DNA of 5,147 nucleotides from Deltaproteobacteria bacterium. GTDB taxonomy: Bacteria; Desulfobacterota; Dissulfuribacteria; Dissulfuribacterales; UBA3076. The notes under the pieces are model-generated. The model did not search any database. It was not told the DNA's origin and was given only the letters and a program-made list of their open reading frames with translations. The stretch lies in contig JAUXDR010000095.1 of NCBI GenBank assembly GCA_030618205.1, forward strand, positions 1-5,147. Reading direction: 5' to 3'. Positions 1-5,147 of this stretch are shown in pieces. The number at the start of each line of letters is the position of its first letter. Position 1 is the first letter of the stretch. Both the position numbers and the translations under genes were made by a program.

Positions 1-948
1 GCTCATGCTCTCATTTAATATAATTACTAATTTTTGCTGATCTTTGTTTAACTTACCTATTTTGGGCTCAGAAAGGAGTTTGGCAGCTTCCATCATGGAA
101 GTTAGAGGGGTCTTTAGTCCGTGGCTCACCATTCCTATGAAATCAGACTTTAGCTTGTCCAGCTCCTTGAGCCTTATCGCCATATTATTAAATGCCTCGG
201 CAAGTTTTCCCAGTTCGTCCCTGGACTCTATAGTAATAGGTTGGTCGAAATAGCCCTGGCCAACGATTTCAGTGCCGTGACGAAGGTGATCTATTGGCTT
301 TTTTATATATTTGTACAGGAACCATGCGGTAAAAAAAACGAAGAAAATAACGGCTACGGCCAACACAAACATGGTTATGTCCCTTGCCTGTGAGCTAAGG
401 GACGAGATGGTGGAAGATCTGAGACTGATCGCCTTTTGTGCTACTTTTTCCAGGTCATGAAGCTCTGTCATTATGCTGGAGATTATGGCCTTGACTTCGT
501 TTTCTCGCTGGGTCTCAATAGGTGTGATCTCAGGCGGGCTACTTTTGGGTAAGCTTGCATTGGCAATACTGGCAAGCTTTTCGAGTTTGTCCAGATTAAG
601 CTCAATGTCATGAACAATAGGGATAATTTCTTTGGTGCCGTCTCTCTGTACACTGATCAAACTGTCTTTAAAGTCATGGATCAGTGACAAAAGAGATTGG
701 TAAGCGTCCTCTTTGTATAGAGTTACGAGACGACGGCCCTCAGCTTCCATTGAAGGTGGTATTGCTTTAAGTTGTTCTATGGTTTTAGATAGTTCTAAGT
801 CGTGCTTGGCTACGCTCGTTGCAAAACGTTCCAACTCTGATAGGTTGTAGATTGATACCACGCAAGGCAGTATCATGATGGCCGCAAGTATCAGGTAGCC
901 AAAAAAAAGCTTGTTAAAGAGACTTGGTTCGTTTTTCAGTAGTTTCAT
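1..948 (-). CDS. Membrane sensor histidine kinase (HAMP-HisKA), 3' part cut off by the window edge
   Basis: This is the N-terminal part (316 codons) of a sensor histidine kinase; the frame is open to the left edge. The start is the ATG at 948-946. An in-frame TAA two codons upstream (954-952) rules out a longer ATG-started form. No good Shine-Dalgarno is visible. Residues about 12-33 are a first membrane helix and about 193-213 a second (AVAVIFFVFFTAWFLY). Between them lies a charged, mostly helical extracytoplasmic region of about 160 residues, probably a helical-bundle sensor; its ligand is unknown. A HAMP linker follows (about 214-266, with KPIDHL and the DELGKLAEAFNNM segment), then the HisKA dimerisation helix with H-box SHGLKTPLTS. 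His276 is the expected phosphoacceptor. Gly277 replaces the usual Glu/Asp, which is odd. The HATPase_c domain (N, G1 and G2 boxes) would lie outside the window. It is divergent from the sigma-54 response regulator at 993, its likely partner (inference). Membrane topology and HisKA identity are confident; the signal is not known. Confidence 0.9.
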   Translation of the reverse strand, partial: MKLLKNEPSLFNKLFFGYLILAAIMILPCVVSIYNLSELERFATSVAKHDLELSKTIEQLKAIPPSMEAEGRRLVTLYKEDAYQSLLSLIHDFKDSLISVQRDGTKEIIPIVHDIELNLDKLEKLASIANASLPKSSPPEITPIETQRENEVKAIISSIMTELHDLEKVAQKAISLRSSTISSLSSQARDITMFVLAVAVIFFVFFTAWFLYKYIKKPIDHLRHGTEIVGQGYFDQPITIESRDELGKLAEAFNNMAIRLKELDKLKSDFIGMVSHGLKTPLTSMMEAAKLLSEPKIGKLNKDQQKLVIILNESMS

Positions 949-992
949 TATTTAGGACTTTAACATAACTCAAACATCTCTCTCAACAGAAA
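949..992. promoter_or_regulatory. Short divergent spacer between kinase and response regulator
   Basis: This 44-base AT-rich gap lies between the divergent start codons of the kinase and the response regulator. At least one promoter for each direction would have to sit here or extend into the opposing coding regions. I see only weak resemblance to a -10 box (TAACAT at 961-966 on the plus strand; TATGTT on the minus strand) and no well-spaced -35 partner. I see no GG-N10-GC sigma-54 element. The position is the evidence, not a motif. A shared, overlapping control region that the response regulator itself might bind is an inference. Confidence 0.35.
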
Positions 993-2471
993 ATGAGAAT
1001 AGAAAAGGAAATGACCAACATTTCCAATATCAGACCAGTGGATAAAAATACTACTTCAAAAACACGGATACTTCTCGTTGATGATGAAGAGAGCATACTC
1101 GTAACGACAAAGATGCGTCTCAAGCTCTTTGGTTATGAAGATGTGATTACAGCCTCAGATCCTATAGATGCCATCAAGATATTCAAGGGTCAGGAGAGAA
1201 AAATTGATCTTCTCTTATCTGATCAAAAGATGAGCAATATGAGCGGAATAGAGCTTATGGAAGAGTGTCTTAAGATAGATCCTGATCTTCAGACCATTAT
1301 TTTCACTGCCCACGGCACTATAGAGAAGGCAGTTGAGGCTGTAAAGGCCGGGGCCTTCTCCTATGTTGAAAAGCCAATAAATCATGAGGACCTGGCCTTA
1401 AAAATAGAAAAGGCCATTGAGAAGAGAGAATTGTTGAAAAAGGTGGCTGACCTTGAACGTATAGTGGAGGATCAATTCCAGTTTGCTGACATGATTGGCA
1501 CCAGCCCTCAGATAAAGGCCGTATTCAGACAGATAGTCCAGGTTGCCCCTGTTGAAAGCACCATAACCATCTACGGTGAATCAGGAACCGGAAAGGAATT
1601 GGTGGCTAATGCCATACACTTCCACAGCCCAAGAAGCAAAGGACCTTTTGTGGCTGTTAATTGTGCAGCTATCCCGGAGACGTTACTGGAAGACGAGTTT
1701 TTTGGCCATGTAAGGGGAGCCTATACAGGTGCTGTAAGCAGTAAGATAGGCTTTTTCAGACAGGCCCATAAGGGCGCGCTGTTTCTGGATGAAGTGGGGG
1801 AGATGAGCGAGGCCATGCAGGCCAAACTACTGAGGGTCATAGAGACCGGAGAAATAAAACCCTTGGGGAACGACCATGAGCACAAGGTGGATGTAAGACT
1901 GATAGTGGCAACCCAGAGAGACCTCAGTAAACTGGTTGAAGAAGGTCGTTTCAGAGAGGATCTATATTACAGAATTCATGTAGTTCCAATCAATATTCCT
2001 CCTTTGAGGGAGAGGCCGGAAGACATTCTTCTGTTAATGCAACATTTTTTTAAAAAATACGAAACCAAGATGGGTAAAAATATCAAGAGAATCGAGGGGG
2101 ATGTTATTGATGGTTTCCGAACATATACCTGGCCGGGGAATGTCCGTGAGTTGAAAAACGTAGTTGAATATCTTGTTGCAATTTCTACTGGAAACACCAT
2201 AACCAGCGCAATGTTTGCAAATACGTCCCTGGCCGGTAGTTGTCTGCCTCAAAAAAAGGTTCCGCTAAGAGAGGCCAAAGACGAGTTCATTAAAAAATAT
2301 CTGGAAGATCTTTTCAGGATTACAAAAGGGAATGTCAGCAAAGCTGCCAAGTCTGCAGGTTACTACAGGGCGGATTTTTACAAACTTTTTCAGAAATATG
2401 ACCTGGATCCTAAGAATTATCGCGGTGCCAAAAAGGTCATGAAGACTGAGGATATATCTGCTGAAGATTGA
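993..2471 (+). CDS. Sigma-54-dependent response regulator, NtrC/AtoC/ZraR type
   Basis: This is a 492-residue bacterial enhancer-binding protein of the usual family length. The receiver spans about 24-143: acidic D30/D31, phosphoacceptor D77 in LLLSDQKM, T105 in IIFTA and K127 in EKP. The residue after the conserved Met is Ser81, where Pro is common. A linker helix leads to the AAA+ domain (about 167-395): Walker A GESGTGKE (195-202), sigma-54 contact loop GAYTGA (242-247, Tyr instead of the usual Phe), Walker B LFLDEV (263-268), arginine fingers in FREDLYYRI (320-328) and sensor II in WPGNVREL (380-387). A Fis-type helix-turn-helix lies at about 446-468 (GNVSKAAKSAGYYRADFYKL), followed by a basic/acidic tail of about 20 residues. 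By family, phosphorylation drives oligomerisation and ATP-dependent opening of sigma-54 promoters. The start is uncertain: ATG 993 has no clear Shine-Dalgarno, and ATG 1011 has AAGGA only one base upstream. Either start keeps the whole receiver. Target genes are unknown; the divergent kinase is the likely partner. Confidence 0.95.
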   Translation: MRIEKEMTNISNIRPVDKNTTSKTRILLVDDEESILVTTKMRLKLFGYEDVITASDPIDAIKIFKGQERKIDLLLSDQKMSNMSGIELMEECLKIDPDLQTIIFTAHGTIEKAVEAVKAGAFSYVEKPINHEDLALKIEKAIEKRELLKKVADLERIVEDQFQFADMIGTSPQIKAVFRQIVQVAPVESTITIYGESGTGKELVANAIHFHSPRSKGPFVAVNCAAIPETLLEDEFFGHVRGAYTGAVSSKIGFFRQAHKGALFLDEVGEMSEAMQAKLLRVIETGEIKPLGNDHEHKVDVRLIVATQRDLSKLVEEGRFREDLYYRIHVVPINIPPLRERPEDILLLMQHFFKKYETKMGKNIKRIEGDVIDGFRTYTWPGNVRELKNVVEYLVAISTGNTITSAMFANTSLAGSCLPQKKVPLREAKDEFIKKYLEDLFRITKGNVSKAAKSAGYYRADFYKLFQKYDLDPKNYRGAKKVMKTEDISAED

Positions 2472-2548
2472 AACTTGAAATTTGAAATTTGAAATTGGGG
2501 AAAACACAAAGATGTAAATGCGTTACCTAATTTCGAATTTCAAGTTTC
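2470..2548. repeat. Imperfect inverted repeat built from TTGAAAT heptads
   Basis: The left arm (2470-2489) begins inside the TGA stop codon of the response regulator. The right arm (2529-2548) is its reverse complement with one mismatch in 20 bases, and the loop is 39 bases. On the left, TTGAAAT occurs three times in perfect tandem (2475-2495). The right arm, read in reverse complement, has about one unit fewer and one T-to-C change (GAAATTCGAAATTAGG). The repeat lies between two converging genes, so the transcript could fold in either direction. The stem is AT-rich and is not followed by a typical GC stem plus U-tract. It is therefore either a weak bidirectional transcript-end structure or a dispersed intergenic repeat; the sequence alone does not decide. 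Confidence 0.7.
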
Positions 2549-2631
2549 GACATCGGCATTCAATTTGATAATACACGCTTTTTCGAAAAAAATGTAAACT
2601 GGTAAATGAAGGATGCCAAATAATCCGCATT
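2472..2631. other. Convergent AT-rich intergenic spacer
   Basis: This is the 160-base gap between the ends of the response regulator (plus strand) and cbiB (minus strand). The first half holds the heptad inverted repeat. The second half holds only a short perfect palindrome, TTTTTCGAAAAA (2579-2590), and A/T-rich sequence. Small open frames crossing it have no recognisable protein features and are taken as chance. No strong intrinsic terminator is seen for either gene. Confidence 0.6.
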
Positions 2632-3624
2632 TTAATTCCAGTTCCTGATGATAATGCCCAACAAAAGGGCAGCGCCGATGAAAAGAAAGGAACTGATGTA
2701 TAGCAGCCTAACCGCACTATCTATGTCTTGAATTACCGGTTCACGACCATCGGCGTGTATGATCGGCCGATCGACCAACTTCCCATGGTACCGGGATGGG
2801 CCTGAAAGTCGTAATCCAAGTGTTGCTGCAAAAGCTGCTTCGGGTAGACCGGCATTCGGGCTTGAGTGCTTTTGGCCGTCAGAGAGCGCAATTTTCCAGA
2901 CGTACCATGGCTTGCTCCCTCCAACCAGAGGAGAGGCCAGGGAGATCACAGCTACTGAAAGGCGTGCAGGTATGTAATTGGCTATGTCATCCAGCCTTGC
3001 TCCCCAGGTTCCGAATTCCAAGTATCGTCCGGTCTTATAGCCAATCATGGAATCCAGGGTGTTTATTGCCTTATAGGACATACAGAGGGCAGGTCCTCCC
3101 AGTGCTCCAAAGAAAAATGGAGAAAGTACGCCATCAACCAGATTTTCAGCAATGGTTTCGATAGTGGCTTTGGTTACTCTGGCTGTGTCCAGGGAGTCCG
3201 TATCTCTTCCTACAAGCCTGGATACTCTCTGCCGTCCTGCCTCAATACCATTTTTAACCAGTGCTTTCTTGACCGACATTGCTTCATCACCGAGGCATTT
3301 TAAGGATAGTCCATAGTAGAGCAATATGGCGGATATGAACCACTGGAGCAGCCCGGAGACATGACCTGAAATTTTAACGCCAAGATCTACTGCTACGAAA
3401 ACACTCAAAGTAAGGAGAATGGCCAGGACAGCACCCTGTGTCTTTTCTCCAAGCGGCAGATTCCGAGCCAGAGATTCTCCTGATGTAATGGCCCGGCCGA
3501 TAAGACGTACCGGATGGATTAATTTTTCCGGGTCTCCTATGATCAGGTCCAGAGCAAAAGCCATGGCAAGAATTCCGATGGCTCCGGGTTCCAGAATAAA
3601 TGGCCAAGGGTGCGATAGAGGCAT
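2632..3624 (-). CDS. cbiB: Adenosylcobinamide-phosphate synthase CbiB/CobD
   Basis: This 330-residue integral membrane protein is close to the usual length of about 310-330. By family it joins adenosylcobyric acid to (R)-1-amino-2-propanol or its O-phosphate, giving adenosylcobinamide (phosphate), the step that adds the linker for the lower ligand. The family signatures are all visible: GDPEKLIHPVRLIG (30-43), GRD (139-141), ETIAENLVDGVLSP (156-169), YKAINTLDSMIGYK (184-197), ARLDDIANYIPARL (209-222) and SPNAGLPEAAFAATLG (255-270). Hydrophobic segments at about 14-30, 64-82, 91-108, 222-235 and 306-326 fit a polytopic protein. The ATG (3624-3622) shares its A with the last base of the cobQ TAA stop, forming TAATG, so translation is probably coupled to cobQ. 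No independent Shine-Dalgarno is evident. The stop is TAA at 2634-2632. The symbol cobD is used in aerobic-pathway organisms; in Salmonella nomenclature cobD is a different enzyme (threonine-phosphate decarboxylase). Confidence 0.96.
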   Translation of the reverse strand: MPLSHPWPFILEPGAIGILAMAFALDLIIGDPEKLIHPVRLIGRAITSGESLARNLPLGEKTQGAVLAILLTLSVFVAVDLGVKISGHVSGLLQWFISAILLYYGLSLKCLGDEAMSVKKALVKNGIEAGRQRVSRLVGRDTDSLDTARVTKATIETIAENLVDGVLSPFFFGALGGPALCMSYKAINTLDSMIGYKTGRYLEFGTWGARLDDIANYIPARLSVAVISLASPLVGGSKPWYVWKIALSDGQKHSSPNAGLPEAAFAATLGLRLSGPSRYHGKLVDRPIIHADGREPVIQDIDSAVRLLYISSFLFIGAALLLGIIIRNWN

Positions 3625-3628
3625 TACA
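3620..3628 (-). promoter_or_regulatory. TAATG stop-start overlap coupling cobQ to cbiB
   Basis: On the minus strand the cobQ TAA stop (3626-3624) and the cbiB ATG (3624-3622) share one base. The sequence just before it (CATGGGCCTG) has no purine-rich ribosome-binding site. Re-initiation by ribosomes finishing cobQ is therefore the likely way cbiB is translated (inference from arrangement). Confidence 0.7.
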
Positions 3629-5120
3629 GGCCCATGAGGGAGAGTAAGCTGGGAATGTCGGCATTATCTGAGATCCAACCGGCCAGACGATCCAACTGTT
3701 CTTTGCGAAAGGCGCTGTAGGATACGATTTTTTTTGCCGGCTCAAGGCCTTGTCTCGTACGTAGAAAGTCCAGAAAATACCTCCTGAAGGAATCATTCTC
3801 GAACAGCCCATGGAGGTATATGCCGACGGCCATCATATTTTCACTCACAGCCCCGATATCTGCACCGAGGCCGGGGCCTAAAGGTATAAATGATCCTTCG
3901 GCACGGGTCACCCCCATGTGGATTTCATAGCCCTTGACTGTTAAAGGATTCGGGAAAAGCGACGGCAGATCAAGCGTAATTTCCGTCCGGGACAGCTTTT
4001 TTTTACCGCACATGTCAGTGACTACAGGAAGCAATCCCAGGCCGGATGATGACCCTTGTTGTCCTTCCACCCCGTCCGGGTCTCTTATTTCCATGCCCAG
4101 CATCTGGTAGCCACCGCAGATTCCCATAATTACTGTTCCATCCTTTGCTTTTTCATGAATTGTTATGTCCCAGCCGGTATCTTTTAAGAAATTCAGATCA
4201 GAGCGGGTATTTTTTGTGCCTGGGATTATTAGACAATCGCATTTGTCTAATTCCTCAGGCCGTTGGACAAAAGACAGAACAACATCTCCCTCAAAGGCCA
4301 GGGGGGCAAAATCCGTAAAGTTGCTGATTCTTGGCAGATGCACTACGGTAATTTTTAAAGGACCGTCGTGGTTTTTTTTAGGAACTGCGTTTACAAATAC
4401 ACCGTCCTCCTGGTCTGTCACTATGTCATTGAACCAGGGAAGCACGCCGAAGACAGGAAGGGGAATAATCTGTTGAAACTGGGCAATCCCCGGGCTGAGG
4501 AGTGATATGTCTCCGCGAAACTTGTTGATTATGAAGCCTGAAATCCTGGCCCTATGTCTCTCAGGTATAAGGTCATAGGTGCCTTTGAACCAAGCGAAAA
4601 CCCCTCCTCTGTCTATGTCGCCGACAATGACAACCGGTGCATCGGCGTAGGCTGCCATTTCCATATTCACGAGGTCGGTGGCCTGGAGATTGATTTCAGC
4701 CGGACTTCCAGCCCCTTCCAGAACTAACAGGTCAAAATCCCTGGAAAGAGAGTCAAAGGCCTGCCTGACTACCTTCAAATTTTCTTGATAGCTTGAATAA
4801 TAGGATCGGGCAGCGAGATTTCCTGCTGGTTTTCCCATGAGGATTACCTGTGATTGGGAGTCGCCGGTGGGCTTAAGCAGTATGGGGTTCATCCGGACAT
4901 CGGGTAATAGCCCGCAAGCCTCTGCCTGGTAAACCTGAGCCCTTCCCATTTCAAAGCCGTCGGAAGTAACAAAGGAATTAAGTGCCATGTTCTGGGCCTT
5001 AAAAGGCGCAACCCTCAAGCCTTTTTGACAAAGTACCCGGCAGAAGGCTGCAGCAAGCACACTCTTTCCAACACCTGAGCCTGTTCCCTGGAACATGATG
5101 CATCTGGTTCTGTTTGCCAT
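3624..5120 (-). CDS. cobQ: Cobyric acid synthase (glutamine-hydrolysing) CobQ/CbiP
   Basis: This 498-residue cytoplasmic enzyme has typical family length. By family it uses ATP and glutamine to amidate the b, d, e and g carboxylates of adenosylcobyrinic acid a,c-diamide, giving adenosylcobyric acid. The N-terminal dethiobiotin-synthetase-like ATPase domain starts with QGTGSGVGKS (P-loop, Lys19), then KAQNMALNS (41-49), LLKPTGDSQSQV (81-92), LEGAGSPAEINL (134-145) and GDIDRGGVFA (167-176). The C-terminal class I triad-type amidotransferase domain has IPGTKNT (299-305), the nucleophile Cys335 in GICGGYQMLG (333-342), GYEIHMG (397-403) and His437 in YLHGLF (435-440). I chose ATG 5120; a TTG two codons upstream (5126) is the only in-frame extension before a TAA (5129-5127) and adds nothing conserved. 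The Shine-Dalgarno is poor. The stop overlaps the cbiB start by one base, so the two consecutive pathway steps are co-transcribed. Regulation cannot be read, because only 27 bases upstream are present. Confidence 0.97.
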   Translation of the reverse strand: MANRTRCIMFQGTGSGVGKSVLAAAFCRVLCQKGLRVAPFKAQNMALNSFVTSDGFEMGRAQVYQAEACGLLPDVRMNPILLKPTGDSQSQVILMGKPAGNLAARSYYSSYQENLKVVRQAFDSLSRDFDLLVLEGAGSPAEINLQATDLVNMEMAAYADAPVVIVGDIDRGGVFAWFKGTYDLIPERHRARISGFIINKFRGDISLLSPGIAQFQQIIPLPVFGVLPWFNDIVTDQEDGVFVNAVPKKNHDGPLKITVVHLPRISNFTDFAPLAFEGDVVLSFVQRPEELDKCDCLIIPGTKNTRSDLNFLKDTGWDITIHEKAKDGTVIMGICGGYQMLGMEIRDPDGVEGQQGSSSGLGLLPVVTDMCGKKKLSRTEITLDLPSLFPNPLTVKGYEIHMGVTRAEGSFIPLGPGLGADIGAVSENMMAVGIYLHGLFENDSFRRYFLDFLRTRQGLEPAKKIVSYSAFRKEQLDRLAGWISDNADIPSLLSLMGL

Positions 5121-5147
5121 AATCAATTAGATTAGGACCTGGGTATA

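Noticed and set aside
44..253. Plus-strand open frame of 69 codons near the left edge
   Set aside because: It is antisense to the HAMP/HisKA part of the kinase, whose motifs are clear. The frame has no recognisable features.
2475..2495. Tandem TTGAAAT units as a CRISPR array
   Set aside because: The units are 7 bases with no spacers, so this is a simple tandem repeat.
2265..2717. Small minus-strand open frames across the end of the regulator, the spacer and the end of cbiB
   Set aside because: They overlap well-supported genes or run through the heptad repeat, with no domain and no ribosome-binding site.
2759..3164. Plus-strand open frames opposite cbiB
   Set aside because: They are shadow frames of the strongly conserved cbiB coding sequence.
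3374..3811. Minus-strand frame of 145 codons across the cobQ/cbiB junction
   Set aside because: It is out of frame with both genes and covers their conserved motifs in another frame; there is no sign of independent coding.
4165..4476. Plus-strand open frame of 103 codons opposite cobQ
   Set aside because: It is antisense to the linker and amidotransferase region of cobQ and shows no protein-like motifs.
5121..5126. TTG start for cobQ two codons upstream
   Set aside because: The ATG at 5120 lies closer to the conserved N-terminus and is the preferred codon. The extension adds only two residues.
5121..5147. Cobalamin riboswitch or promoter upstream of cobQ
   Set aside because: Only 27 bases remain before the window edge, far too few to hold or recognise a riboswitch. 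No B12-box-like sequence is seen.

Overview
The window looks like ordinary chromosomal DNA from an anaerobic Gram-negative bacterium. The best guess is a Desulfobacterota (former Deltaproteobacteria) type organism. That guess rests on an NtrC-type sigma-54 regulator beside a membrane histidine kinase, on anaerobic-type late cobalamin genes, and on moderate GC with AT-rich spacers. No marker gene confirms the taxonomy.

Left part (1-948, minus strand): the first 316 codons of a membrane histidine kinase, cut off by the left window edge. Two membrane helices flank a helical extracytoplasmic sensor of about 160 residues, followed by HAMP and HisKA. The ATP-binding domain lies outside the window. 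The phosphoacceptor His276 is followed by Gly, where Glu or Asp is normal. A 44-base spacer separates it from a divergent gene (993-2471, plus strand) encoding a full receiver / AAA+ / Fis-HTH sigma-54 response regulator. The two are probably cognate partners.

Middle (2472-2631): a 160-base AT-rich convergent spacer. It holds an imperfect inverted repeat built from a TTGAAAT heptad that begins inside the regulator's stop codon. It may be a dispersed intergenic repeat or a weak hairpin between converging transcripts.

Right part (2632-5120, minus strand): two late cobalamin genes that overlap by one base (TAATG). cobQ/cbiP (cobyric acid synthase) is transcribed first, then cbiB/cobD (adenosylcobinamide-phosphate synthase). 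CobQ amidates four side chains of adenosylcobyrinic acid a,c-diamide to give cobyric acid. CbiB then attaches the aminopropanol linker in the membrane. These are consecutive pathway steps, which fits translational coupling. The operon probably continues beyond at least one window edge.

I found no clear novel multi-gene system, mobile element, CRISPR array or RNA gene. The points most worth a second look are the H-box substitution in the kinase and the heptad inverted repeat.
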